Source: Paraperibacillus marinus
GTDB lineage: Bacteria > Bacillota > Bacilli > Bacillales > DSM-1321
NCBI RefSeq assembly: GCF_046237605.1
Contig: NZ_CP143542.1
Location: 2,542,001 to 2,606,000, forward strand
Reading direction: 5' to 3'
Length of the DNA: 64,000 nt
Positions 8,302 through 16,668 of the stretch are shown piece by piece (position 1 is the stretch's first letter; every line of letters begins with the position of its first letter). Both the position numbers and the translations under genes were made by a program. The notes under the pieces are model-generated. The model searched no databases, was not told where the DNA came from, and saw nothing but the letters and a program-made list of their open reading frames with translations.

Positions 8302-8580
8302 TTAAAGTTTAATGTTGATATTACTTATAAAAATGGAAGTTCCAACTTTAAAACTAGAGGTTAAGGAAACAGTGATACTCAATACTTCAAATGGGACACC
8401 ACTTAAATCAATAACAGTTACATTTGAATGAGTACCATTATAACCTATAAAGTCTTTAATGGTATCTTTAAAACTAATTTCTTTTGCTGAGGAACCAAAC
8501 AAAAATTCTAGTCTGTTATCAATAATTTTATTCTCAAAACGAGCTATAAATTTATCTAAAGAACCGTCTGCAAATTTCAC
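8302..8580 (-). pseudogene. HerA-like ATPase fragment
   Basis: The 92-residue reading frame contains the segment SNVTVIDLSGVPFEVLSITVSL, which resembles the Walker B-containing part of HerA/DUF87-type hexameric ATPases (VIDLSG). Walker A and the rest of the ATPase are absent on both sides: upstream the frame closes with a stop, and the last 18 residues look unrelated. HerA-type ATPases partner with nucleases in DNA repair and in several phage-defence systems, so this may be debris of a lost defence locus. The assignment rests on a short motif. Confidence 0.5.
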
Positions 8581-9065
8581 TGCCTCAAATTCTCATTAAC
8601 CTTAACATTCTTATTTGCAGCTGCTTCTATTCATGGTTGCCTAGTGGTCTCTCCCCTGAAAGAGAAAATCTAATTTTGGAATAATATGGACCCATCCTTG
8701 AGCCACTCTTTTTCAGGACCACACCTTTTGTAAGGAAATCCATATTAAAATGTGGAGAAATACAAAAGAAAAAACATCTATCTGCTAGACGAATAGATAG
8801 ATGTTTTTGCCAGCAGAAATAACATGAAATAATAGATCATCCGCTCTATTACTTGGATTGATTGGCTAACAACAGAACAAACTTGTAAACAATAACCGTA
8901 TCGTATTGATCCGAATAAGAATATGGCAAATAAACAAATAACATGGCTGTTTCAAGCTGGAATTGCATTAGCGGCGGAATGGATAATGTCAGTTTATTGA
9001 CCGTTCCAATCTATCCGTCCCAAAATATGAATGGACCCTGCAACAACGTCAAAATTTAACAAGAT
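8581..9065. other. Non-coding stretch with one terminator
   Basis: No supported gene. A plus-strand intrinsic terminator lies at 8770-8808 (ACATCTATCT / AGATAGATGT stem followed by TTTT). A 25-codon frame at about 8932-9000 (starting MANKQITWLFQAG) has no clear ribosome binding site and may be a gene remnant. Confidence 0.5.
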
Positions 9066-9368
9066 TCACTGCTTTACATATTCTAATCTGATTAGTAAGT
9101 CTTCGCTTTTTCCAGGTGATAAGCAAATGTCCTTTAAAAAATATAAATTAATGACTTCTAAGGCTAATGGGATCCAATTCTCATCTAAGTGATGAATTAT
9201 ACTACCCAAATCAAATGGATGTTCTTCAGGGTCCTCAAAAAACATGGCAAGCTGTAGAAAAACAGCTTCAGTCTTACCTAGCCCTATAGCCCCGCTTTGG
9301 TTAAGATTTACACCGTGATTGGATAATACAGGGAAAGTTTCAATTACCTTTTCTGTAGCTTGCTTCAC
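9066..9368 (-). CDS. Small protein of unknown function
   Basis: The 100-residue product is not recognised. I chose the GTG at 9368 as start because AAGGAGGAG lies seven bases before it; the frame itself stays open further upstream. The protein is acidic, without signal peptide or membrane segment. It has a glycine-containing turn NQSGAIGLGKTEAVFLQLAMFF in the first half and a helical C-terminal part. The short GLGKT is not a complete P-loop. The neighbours are decayed genes, so this may itself be accessory cargo. Confidence 0.5.
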   Translation of the reverse strand: MKQATEKVIETFPVLSNHGVNLNQSGAIGLGKTEAVFLQLAMFFEDPEEHPFDLGSIIHHLDENWIPLALEVINLYFLKDICLSPGKSEDLLIRLEYVKQ

Positions 9369-9932
9369 TACTATCTCCTCCTTGATCGTTAGACAACATA
9401 CTTTATCTTCCGAAAGAAGTGACAACAACTAGTGGAGTTTCATAATGGCCATATATCTCATATTGAACCAGTTTTACATTGCCTTCCAGCGCTTATTAAG
9501 CTATCTTTACCCAGCGTCCTATATTTAAATCATTACTGTTGAATGGATCGGTTTAAAAAGTCCTCTCTATATTATCGCTCGCGCCGCTAATTTAAATAAA
9601 GCTAATCCTTAATCCTTCTACTTACTAATGCCGTCCACCAAAAAATCGCCTTATTACTAGGTTAATAAGGGCTTTATTTCAAGCTCTTTTAAAGCGGTAC
9701 TCAAACTCTAATAATAGGATAATATCCATTCTTTCACGTATGAGGTTCACTAAAACAAAGCATTTCCGGGTCATTTTTTCATATTCTATAACGTATATTG
9801 ATCCCCTTCCCTATATTCTTGTCGTTCCCCATTTCAAAGACTGGGGTATAGTATAATGGCTGACCATAAAAGCTTGATTAACATAAAAGTAATAAAACAG
9901 GAGTATAATAGTTGAAGGGTTGTGAAAAATAA
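9369..9932. other. Intergenic region without recognised gene
   Basis: A plus-strand terminator-like hairpin lies at 9648-9676 (GCCTTATTA / TAATAAGGGC then TTTATTT). A TATAAT at about 9852-9857 could serve the downstream broken metallopeptidase gene. No coding frame was found. Confidence 0.4.
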
Positions 9933-10355
9933 ATGATATATATATGGACTATCGAGGAGATTATTAGAAATACATTGCTTGAACACAATTTAGATGTTAA
10001 TTATGAATTTAACAATAGCCTAACTTCCCCTATGAGTTATAACGTATCGACCAATACTATAAAATTTAATTATCTTGAGATAAACGGTTATAAAGGGAAA
10101 ATTAGAATTAAAGATACAGAAGAAAACTTTGTTAAAATTATTCTCTATCATGAGCTAGGTTATTATTTATATTTTAAGAAAAACAAACCTGATTTAAGAA
10201 TTTTAATGTAAGGAGGCGAAGAAGAAAAAGAAAATCTTCAAATAGAAATCGATACGAATGCCTGGGATTATGGAAGAACATTGGTTCCTGAAGAACTAGT
10301 AAAATCATATGATAAAGTACGTGAATTAGATAAATTGCTACTAAAAAGATTATAA
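9933..10355 (+). pseudogene. Broken ImmA/IrrE-like metallopeptidase
   Basis: The frame runs 141 codons but is interrupted by an in-frame TAA at 10209-10211. Before the stop lies HELGYYLYFKKNKPDLRILM, clearly derived from an HExxH zinc-protease helix but with the second metal His changed to Tyr. After the stop the same frame continues with a sensible C-terminus (ETNAWDYGR-like: IDTNAWDYGRTLVPEELV...LLLKRL). Both lesions are single-base changes away from a working gene. The family (ImmA/IrrE, DUF955-like) cleaves repressors in mobile elements and in stress responses. Alternatively the stop marks a genuinely shorter protein, but loss of the zinc ligand argues for decay. Confidence 0.7.
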
Positions 10356-10592
10356 AGAAAATATTTGCACTAAAACCAAGCGAATGAGTTTCTATATATT
10401 AGGTAATTCAAAACCGTTAAAATATTCCTATTAGTTTTCCTCTCAAAATAGATAAAATCAAAAAGTAATAAAACTATTAATGAAAACGTAACGTAAAAGT
10501 AAATCAAAATAATTAAACCAAAAAGACTTATTAAAATAATTATCCCCCCTCACTGAAATGGAACTTACCAAAGACTATTAATGAATGCCCAT

Positions 10593-10631
10593 AAACAAGC
10601 GGATGAACTTATCAAGTTCATCCGCTTGTTT
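10593..10631 (+). terminator. Strong intrinsic terminator
   Basis: An 18-bp perfect stem (arms 10593-10610 and 10614-10631, beginning AAACAAGCGG) with a three-base loop is followed on the plus strand by TTATTTATTT. It separates the broken metallopeptidase from the oppositely oriented STAS remnant and could work in both directions. Confidence 0.8.
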
Positions 10632-10634
10632 TAT

Positions 10635-10774
10635 TTATTTCTTATCACGTTTTTCTAAAAAAATAACGATGTTATATAAAGCACGCTTTAAGTTTGCTTC
10701 TATCCTTACACCTTTAAGTTTGGTGCTTGCCTTAATGTTTGTTCAACATCAGGATTGACTCCTGTCAGAATTGT
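10635..10774 (-). pseudogene. C-terminal remnant of an RsbR-type STAS protein
   Basis: On the minus strand one frame reads TILTGVNPDVEQTLRQAPNLK and, after a one-base shift, GVRIEANLKRALYNIVIFLEKRDKK followed by a stop. Together they match the end of the STAS domain of RsbR-family stressosome proteins. Upstream the frame is closed by a stop and no N-terminal part remains. This is a dead paralogue; two intact STAS proteins lie elsewhere in the window. Confidence 0.7.
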
Positions 10775-10876
10775 CTAGTAAAACTAATAAGGTTTACAAT
10801 CTTTAGTAAAGAAGCGAAAACCAGATGGATTTACCTCTAGAAACAGATAAATCAAATACTAAAATACTCCAGTTAC

Positions 10877-11524
10877 CTACCTAAATTTTTGTCGTCTCAT
10901 CCATTGGGTTGCCACCCATTTTTCACCCTGTATAACGGGTGCTCCTCCATGGAGGGTCAGCTCGTTAAGGCTTTGATCTTGATAGAAATACTCGAAATAG
11001 ACGGCCAGTCCCTTTTGAGGTGTTACAGAAAAGTTCAAATTAGGGAAAAATGTTTCCCCGCCTTCTTCCACGTCATTTAAGTAGATTACAAGTGTACTAA
11101 TCCTGTTGTTTTGAGCGGCTTTGCTTGTGGAGGAAAAAAAATCGTAATGGGGTCTATATTCTTGTCCAGGCTTATAATTCAGAATTTGAATGCCGTCGCT
11201 ATTTTCAATGGGGATACCCATGATGGACGATATTCTCTTTTCAATCTTATAAATGGTATCGTTTTCATTTTGTTCGAAGAACATACCGCTGCTTGTTCGT
11301 ATTTCGTTTATGTTTCTATCAGCACCTATTTTTGAGCGCTGAATCCTGGCTATCGATAGCTGGATGAGTTCATCGCATTCTTCGTAACTCAGGACATTCC
11401 CCAATACGACAACCAATGGTTCTTCTATTCTGGTAAGGATGTGGATTTCTCTGTCTTCCGTTTGGATTCTGTTTCCCGTATGGCTAAAAATGGTCTGCTC
11501 TTTCGTGATAGTATCCGTTGTCAT
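10877..11524 (-). CDS. 2OG-Fe(II) prolyl 4-hydroxylase-like enzyme
   Basis: The 215-residue protein is a 2-oxoglutarate/Fe(II)-dependent dioxygenase of the prolyl-4-hydroxylase type. The iron ligands are visible as HxD in EYRPHYDFF and the distal His in LNELTLHGGAPV, followed by the 2OG-binding Lys in IQGEKWVATQWMR; LSYEECDELIQLS and EIRTSSGMF are also characteristic. It resembles the Bacillus anthracis-type P4H in length and motifs. The substrate is probably a proline in a collagen-like or other repetitive protein, none of which is in this window. The ATG has a GGGAGCTG ribosome binding site. It appears monocistronic. Confidence 0.9.
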   Translation of the reverse strand: MTTDTITKEQTIFSHTGNRIQTEDREIHILTRIEEPLVVVLGNVLSYEECDELIQLSIARIQRSKIGADRNINEIRTSSGMFFEQNENDTIYKIEKRISSIMGIPIENSDGIQILNYKPGQEYRPHYDFFSSTSKAAQNNRISTLVIYLNDVEEGGETFFPNLNFSVTPQKGLAVYFEYFYQDQSLNELTLHGGAPVIQGEKWVATQWMRRQKFR

Positions 11525-11649
11525 TTAAATCAGCTCCCAGCTTCGATAGTTTAATTATGGAAATTGCATCATAATATAAGAAAAAGACTTAGACAATTTT
11601 CAAATTCAACTTATTCCTAGATGTAGCCCATTCTCAGGAGCCCTATTCT

Positions 11650-11859
11650 TTAACTGAGCATGGCCTTTATATATCTAATTGGAATGTTGGTCAGAACCCG
11701 TTTCTGTAAATGTTGTACTGTTTTTGTCTGCTCTTCATTTTGTATGATTCTTTCTTCATAATCATCTGGATAATCAATTTTTTGGGGATGGTTTAAAAAT
11801 GTTCGAATGACTTGAATTATGATGATCATAGTGATAATAAATACTATTAACCAAACCAT
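11650..11859 (-). CDS. Small single-pass membrane protein
   Basis: A 69-residue product starting at the ATG behind GGAGGTGG. Residues 2-22 (VWLIVFIITMIIIIQVIRTF) form one membrane helix, followed by a charged cytoplasmic tail with EERIIQNEEQTKTVQHLQKR, probably helical. No family is recognised. The strong ribosome binding site and the membrane-plus-tail design support a real gene. Confidence 0.55.
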   Translation of the reverse strand: MVWLIVFIITMIIIIQVIRTFLNHPQKIDYPDDYEERIIQNEEQTKTVQHLQKRVLTNIPIRYIKAMLS

Positions 11860-12488
11860 GTTTACCACCTCCAAGGTATCTTTATCATACTATAAGTAAT
11901 AATAAATTTACAAAATATTCTGTTTTTTGTTTTTCTAGCTCAAATTTCACCTAAATTAGGCTGACTCCTTGCATTGCTGATTTTTTTCCCAGGCAAGACA
12001 ACAAATCATGCTTGCCCTAAGTTAAGATTCAGCTTCTAGTGACTTAACTATTTCTTGTAGTTACTGTATCATCACATCAAGTTTCGAGAGGGGTTCATCC
12101 TTCAAGAACACCTTCTGATTCCAAGGATTGCCCGACCAAGTGTTACACGCTGGCGAGTTTATATTTTTGATGAAATTATGCGTACTTTCACAAAGATTTC
12201 TAGGACAATCACCTAAAAATCCGTAAAGACCATTGGAAAGGAAAAGTCGAACTTGCCGCTCCCATTGCTTTAAAAAAGGAGTGGCGGTCTTACCTCTCAT
12301 CGGAGATATTAATGAGAGCAGGGCAGCCTACATTACCGAGACTGTGATACCAAAGATATATACATTAACATGTTGAATATCAATGTTTCAGGAATACATG
12401 TATTTGATACCTTCGTTGCCCAGCACTTTTTTCAAATTAGGAGACGTGATAGATTAGGAGCTGTCTCATGGAAGCGATGGTATATAGT
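11860..12488. other. Stretch without a supported gene
   Basis: A 79-codon minus-strand frame (12061-12300) lacks a ribosome binding site and resembles nothing I know. No promoter, repeat or RNA gene could be supported here. Confidence 0.4.
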
Positions 12489-12629
12489 TTAAATATGAAA
12501 AAGCTGTAGCGGACGAGGATTCGGTTCAAACTTGTATAACCCGTCCTTGGTCCCGTTATGGTTGATTTCAGTGATCATTTCACAGCCTTCTTCCTCCCAA
12601 ATTATTCTTGCACGCTCCAGTACAGCCAT
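12489..12629 (-). CDS. Possible small gene or frameshifted tail of the upstream gene
   Basis: A 46-codon frame beginning MAVLERARIIWEEEGCE and ending in RPLQLFHI overlaps the last 28 bases of the upstream gene in another frame. GGGGAGG lies just before its ATG. Its composition is protein-like. It is either a translationally coupled small gene, or the true C-terminus of the upstream protein displaced by a one-base deletion near 12620. Confidence 0.35.
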   Translation of the reverse strand: MAVLERARIIWEEEGCEMITEINHNGTKDGLYKFEPNPRPLQLFHI

Positions 12630-13303
12630 GTATCCTCCCCGCAATAAAAGCCCTCAAGACTGCATCTTTTAACTATTCTGGCCACTGTTTCTTTATCGGA
12701 ACAAAGCAGGGAAAAATGGCTGTCCCAACCTGTGGTGATCAGCAGGCTTTGGTCATGGGTGAATAGATTGATGGGCGATACACCAAATGAGTCTGCCTTT
12801 TCGATTAAATCCTCAATATACTCCAATTCTCTCTTGGTACAGAATTCATCGCCATACCAAATCCAGTCATGGCCTTCCTCGATCACCGCCTGGAGCAGGT
12901 CGTTTATCAGGATTTCTGGAAGAGATCCTTCATAGGGAGGAATCATTCTTTCCCGCTCGCAGGTTTCCTGAATGATTTCCGCCGTTCTCTCGCAGGCTCT
13001 TTCCCTCCCGATGCCACCTATAGAAGTCCTGAGGCCGATATCAAGTCTGGCAGGAGATTCGATGCCGGACAGCCCGAGGAATTGTTCCCATGAAATCCGT
13101 TTGCAATCCCTCTGTATTTCATTTTTATCCGGATACTTATCTGGATTAAAAAGGTCATAAGAAAGGTTTTTCGGTTTGATGAATGGGTGGAAGAATATAA
13201 AAACTTCCTGGAACACGCCCTTATAAAATTTCTTTACCGGATATCGCCCTGGTGAACAGATGGCATATCGATGCGGTTCGGGCAGCAGACGTTCTTTTTC
13301 CAT
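12602..13303 (-). CDS. Hypothetical protein (DUF2711-like)
   Basis: This 233-residue soluble protein starts at an ATG behind GGGGG. Segments such as EVFIFFHPFIKPKNLSYDLFNP and WEQFLGLSGIESPARLDIGLRTSIGG are reminiscent of DUF2711 proteins of Bacillus, which have no known function; I am not certain of that assignment. The middle (IQETCERERMIPPYEGSLPEILINDLLQAVIEEGHDWIWYGDEFC) is well formed with no lesions. The C-terminus may be shortened by a frameshift, since coding-like sequence continues in another frame beyond the stop. It is transcribed away from the glycolipid-binding pseudogene upstream. Confidence 0.6.
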   Translation of the reverse strand: MEKERLLPEPHRYAICSPGRYPVKKFYKGVFQEVFIFFHPFIKPKNLSYDLFNPDKYPDKNEIQRDCKRISWEQFLGLSGIESPARLDIGLRTSIGGIGRERACERTAEIIQETCERERMIPPYEGSLPEILINDLLQAVIEEGHDWIWYGDEFCTKRELEYIEDLIEKADSFGVSPINLFTHDQSLLITTGWDSHFSLLCSDKETVARIVKRCSLEGFYCGEDTWLYWSVQE

Positions 13304-13396
13304 TAAAACCCCCCGTTTTCATCCAAATACTGTAAAATTATTATAGCAGGAAGAGGAAACTCTTTAAATAAGAATATTCAGAAAGAAGAGGATGAA

Positions 13397-13947
13397 ATGA
13401 ACGTAGAAATAGTCTGGAAACATGAAAAAAGATACGGAACCGAATACCTGCGGTTAACTGATTCGGAGGTCGGAATTTATATTAAAAGCACCGCGATCCT
13501 GGTTTAGGAGGATGTTCCAGAAGAGATACATTACCGGCTGCACCTTTCCCATGACTGGTATGTAAAGCAACTGGATATAGATACCCTGTCAGCTTCCCTG
13601 CATTTGTCTTCCGAAGGAAGCGGAAGCTGGTAAAACAAAAAAGGGAATCTGCTGCCGGAGCTGGACGGTGCGATAGACATTGATCTATCTTCCACTCCAT
13701 TCACAAATTCCCTGCCGATCAACCGGACGGACTGGATTCCAAACGAACCGCACCATTTCCAGATGGTCTATATATCGGTACCCAATCTTCAGTACAAAAA
13801 AGTGGAGCAGCACAATATACATGGAAAGCGGCCGCTCAAGATTACAGGATCTTTACCTACAGGAGCAGCAGATTTGAAGCGGACATTAAAGTCGATCCCA
13901 TGCGGCTGGTGCTGCATTATCCCGGGCTGTTCAGCCGGATTCTCTAG
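13397..13947 (+). pseudogene. Glycolipid-binding domain protein, inactivated
   Basis: Read through its lesions, the frame gives a full-length PF06475-like protein (putative glycolipid-binding, formerly DUF1089): YRLHLSHDWYVKQLDID, then LLPELDGAIDIDLSSTPFTN, then after a shift YRIFTYRSSRFEADIKVD and LHYPGLFSRIL. There are three lesions: TAG at 13505-13507, TAA at 13631-13633 and a one-base frameshift near 13800-13835. The ATG and an upstream GAAGAGG ribosome binding site remain. Its last 17 bases overlap the end of the convergent PAS-STAS gene. The gene is clearly dead but recently so, as the remainder is intact. Confidence 0.82.
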
Positions 13948-14683
13948 CGCTTTCAATCAAAGAATGAACGGCATCTTTTAAGGAAGAATACACTTCAAAT
14001 TCCGAAATCCCGAGGCCTCTTTCGACGATTTCTTTTGAAATCCTTGGCTGGACTCCGGTGAGAATGGTCTTATATCCAAGCAGGCCAAGGATGGACTGCA
14101 GATCCATCAGATAGGAAATCGAATTGCTTTCAATGAGCGATAATCCGGAAATATCAAGAATTACATGCTGAAGTCTTGTTATCCCGTGGATGGACGGGAT
14201 GGTATGGCGCTGGATGTGATCAATTTTCCGCATGGTCAACTCGCCAATAAGCGGGACCACCACCGCGTGCTCAAGGACCGGAATGAGCGGGATCGAAGCT
14301 TCCATGATTTCCTGGTCCTGGGCTTCAATTCTTTCCTCCAGTTCTACATGCCTGGAAATATCCGTGGCCACACCAATCACCACATTCTCTTCTTCCTGAT
14401 GATTTAGTTTGCATTCATACAAACTGCCCGCGAAATCTACCCTGTAAGTCAGCTCTCCTTTAGAAAAGGCAAGCCTCTGATTCACCGTATTCATCCCATC
14501 GGGGCCTTCCTGATGAAATTCTGTGACCGTTTTACCGATCACTTCCCCGGGATCGATGCCCCACTCTTTCAACTTTTCTCCCTTAATATCCAGGTATTCA
14601 AGATCACTATTGACGACCCATATGATTCCCGGTACATATTCTATAAAATCTTCTACCCTGCGTTTCAACTCAAAGCCCTCCAT
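13931..14683 (-). CDS. PAS-STAS regulatory protein (RsbR/YtvA-like)
   Basis: I take the ATG at 14683 (GGAG seven bases upstream), giving 250 residues, although the frame is open further back. Residues 5-115 form a PAS domain (FIEYVPGIIWVVNSDLEYLDIKG...VVIGVATDISRH). A short coiled linker and a STAS domain follow (about 137-245) with the RsbR-like IPLIPVLEHAVVVPLIGEL start and LDISGLSLIESNS, the usual phosphorylation region of the family. It probably feeds a signal into a stressosome controlling sigma-B. The photoactive NCRFLQ cysteine motif is absent, so this PAS is not a LOV sensor. It is monocistronic. Confidence 0.85.
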   Translation of the reverse strand: MEGFELKRRVEDFIEYVPGIIWVVNSDLEYLDIKGEKLKEWGIDPGEVIGKTVTEFHQEGPDGMNTVNQRLAFSKGELTYRVDFAGSLYECKLNHQEEENVVIGVATDISRHVELEERIEAQDQEIMEASIPLIPVLEHAVVVPLIGELTMRKIDHIQRHTIPSIHGITRLQHVILDISGLSLIESNSISYLMDLQSILGLLGYKTILTGVQPRISKEIVERGLGISEFEVYSSLKDAVHSLIESARESG

Positions 14684-15030
14684 AATTGTCTCCGGCTTAT
14701 TGTATAGCTTGTGTGTGCTTTTTATCCTTAAATGACTATTACGCTGCCTACTGTCCGATGCTTTAACCTCATTATAATAAAACGCATTGCGGTAACAAAG
14801 CGGTACATCTTGCAGACTTTGAAAATGAAGCTTTTCAACTATGGTGATTGCCCTTTCAATTTTACATGAATTTCCCAATCAGCTTCCACTCGTGCTAAAA
14901 ACCCTACGAAATAGTTCTTTTTTCCTACTGCAAAATAATTATATAGTCTCCACAAACTGGTTCATTTCTTATATAATTCCAATATATACTCCTAGGATTA
15001 TATAACTATACTTGAAATGAGGTTTACTTA
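14684..15030. other. Divergent promoter region
   Basis: This separates the PAS-STAS gene (minus) from the zinc-ribbon gene (plus). AT-rich with several TATA-like hexamers near 14970-15010; the exact promoters could not be assigned. The upstream open extension of the PAS-STAS frame has no recognisable domain. Confidence 0.4.
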
Positions 15031-15873
15031 ATGTATTGTTCAACATGTAAAACCAGCAGCGGTGAAGGGGGAAACTTCTGTGAGTCCTGCGGAACGAAAT
15101 TAGTTTCACTCGCAGAAGCTGAATCAGCAGCTTCCTACGAGCCTTCGGCAGCAGGAGGTATTCCAGTTAATACAAACAGCACAACTCAGCAGGCGCAGCC
15201 GAATCAATACCTTGAAACGACCAAGAAGATTTCTAAAATGTATTTTTCTTATTTTGTGCAGGTTTTAAAGCGCCCATTTGCCAGCTCACAGGCAGTAGGG
15301 GCAGAACATTTATTAAACGGAATTATAACCATTGCTATTTATTCATTGATTATCCCGTTAATTATGTATTTCGCTTTCAGGGGCATCCTGAATACGGTAA
15401 GCGACTTTGGCGCAGACTTCTATGACGGCCCATCCCTTGCCGATCAAGTGCCATTTACCGGGGTTGTGATCAAACCGGCTTTTGCTTATGCCGTTTTCAT
15501 TTTTTTAGTAGCTGCCTCATGCTTCATGGCCGTGCGCCTTGGCAGAGTGAATGCATCCTTCAGCGAGGTTATCGCCCGTTTTGGTTCATTCCTCATTCCT
15601 TTTGTGGCCATATTGGCTGTTGCTCTAGTGATGACCATCCTGAAGGTTAAAATCTTTTTCATTGTCCTGTTCATCGGGTTTATAGGCTCGGTTTTCATTG
15701 TGCCCCCTCTTGTTATTGCAAGCTTTAAGAGAGATGTCCAGGAAGGCGTGGATGCTATCTATGGAACTCTTTTAACCTATATACTGACTTTCATTGCCAT
15801 GGGGATCATGGGTGATATGCTGTTCGAATCATTAAGATCTGCTTTTGGAGATTTTACAAATAGCTTTTTCTAA
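15031..15873 (+). CDS. Zinc-ribbon multipass membrane protein
   Basis: The 280-residue protein starts with a zinc ribbon (YCSTCKTSSGEGGNFCESCGTK; two CxxC pairs in residues 3-21), then a low-complexity Ala/Ser/Gln linker to about 60, then five hydrophobic segments (about 95-265) resembling YIP1-type membrane domains. Proteins of this design are common in Bacillus and have no established role. The ATG follows a TGAGG ribosome binding site. It faces nagZ, and both once shared a bidirectional terminator now split by an insertion sequence. A second zinc-ribbon membrane protein lies at 18795-20264. Confidence 0.78.
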   Translation: MYCSTCKTSSGEGGNFCESCGTKLVSLAEAESAASYEPSAAGGIPVNTNSTTQQAQPNQYLETTKKISKMYFSYFVQVLKRPFASSQAVGAEHLLNGIITIAIYSLIIPLIMYFAFRGILNTVSDFGADFYDGPSLADQVPFTGVVIKPAFAYAVFIFLVAASCFMAVRLGRVNASFSEVIARFGSFLIPFVAILAVALVMTILKVKIFFIVLFIGFIGSVFIVPPLVIASFKRDVQEGVDAIYGTLLTYILTFIAMGIMGDMLFESLRSAFGDFTNSFF

Positions 15874-15879
15874 AAATGG

Positions 15880-15901
15880 GCCCGGGAATAGTTCCCCGGG
15901 C
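15880..15901 (+). terminator. GC-rich hairpin after the zinc-ribbon gene
   Basis: GCCCGGGA / TCCCCGGGC stem with a five-base loop just after the stop codon. The T-tract is missing, so it may act as an mRNA 3'-end stabiliser or weak terminator. Confidence 0.45.
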
Positions 15902-16045
15902 TTGACTGTGCCGCCTGTTTTGAGGGCATCCTTCGCTTCATTTCAGAATCGAACATCAGGTTAAAGAATTCAAAAAGAGGATGTCCCAAGTTTTGTACTG
16001 CACCCCAAAAGTTAGAGTGAAATCTAACTTTTGGGGTGTTTATTT

Positions 16046-16609
16046 ATGTCTAAATATAGTGAAGAATTCAAACTAATGGTTGTAAGGGAATATAGGGAAG
16101 GAAAATTAGGGGCCAAGTCTTTAGCGAAGAAACATGGTATTAAATCATATGGCCAGCTAGAACGCTGGATAAAAACTTATAAGAAATTTGGAGAAAAAGG
16201 CCTTAGAGAGAAAAAGAATAAGGAGACTTATCCTGTTCAATTTAAGCTGGATGTATTAAGCTTTATGAAAAACACAGGTTCTTCAGAAACGGAAACAGCC
16301 CTTCATTTTGGGCTAACAAACCCTCCTATGATAGGCAGATGGAAAAAAACATGGTTGAAGGAGGGGATAGAAGGCCTGGAAAGAGTGAAAGGAAGGCCTT
16401 CTATGTCTGATAAATCAAAGAATAAAAAGAACAAACCCAACGATGAAAAAGAGATGACCTATGAACAAAAGTTAGAGAGAGAAAACGAGCTGCTTCGTCT
16501 AGAGGTAGAATACTTAAAAAAGTTGCGAGCTTTTCAGATGGATCCAGAAGCCTATCTCGAAAAGCACAAGCAGCGTTATCACTCGAACTCAAAAAAACCT
16601 TCCAATTAA
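16046..16609 (+). CDS. IS150-type OrfA (DNA-binding subunit)
   Basis: The 187-residue product has two helix-turn-helix units, typical of IS150-group OrfA: SKYSEEFKLMVVREYREGK...LAKKHGIKSYGQLERWIKTY and KLDVLSFMKNTGSSETETALHFGL...IGRWKKTWLKEG. A leucine-zipper-like tail follows (EQKLERENELLRLEVEYLKKL, about 145-165). I start at 16046 because TTGGGGTG precedes that ATG at normal spacing. The gene ends in a run of seven As (16591-16597), a slippery site for -1 frameshifting into the transposase frame. Confidence 0.9.
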   Translation: MSKYSEEFKLMVVREYREGKLGAKSLAKKHGIKSYGQLERWIKTYKKFGEKGLREKKNKETYPVQFKLDVLSFMKNTGSSETETALHFGLTNPPMIGRWKKTWLKEGIEGLERVKGRPSMSDKSKNKKNKPNDEKEMTYEQKLERENELLRLEVEYLKKLRAFQMDPEAYLEKHKQRYHSNSKKPSN

Positions 16610-16668
16610 AAGACGTTTTAGATAGAGTCTGCATCCCAGAGTCTTCTTACTATTACCATATAAAAGCG

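Noticed and set aside
12061..12300. 79-codon minus-strand frame
   Set aside because: No ribosome binding site, odd composition, no family resemblance and no neighbour in an operon; could be chance or debris.
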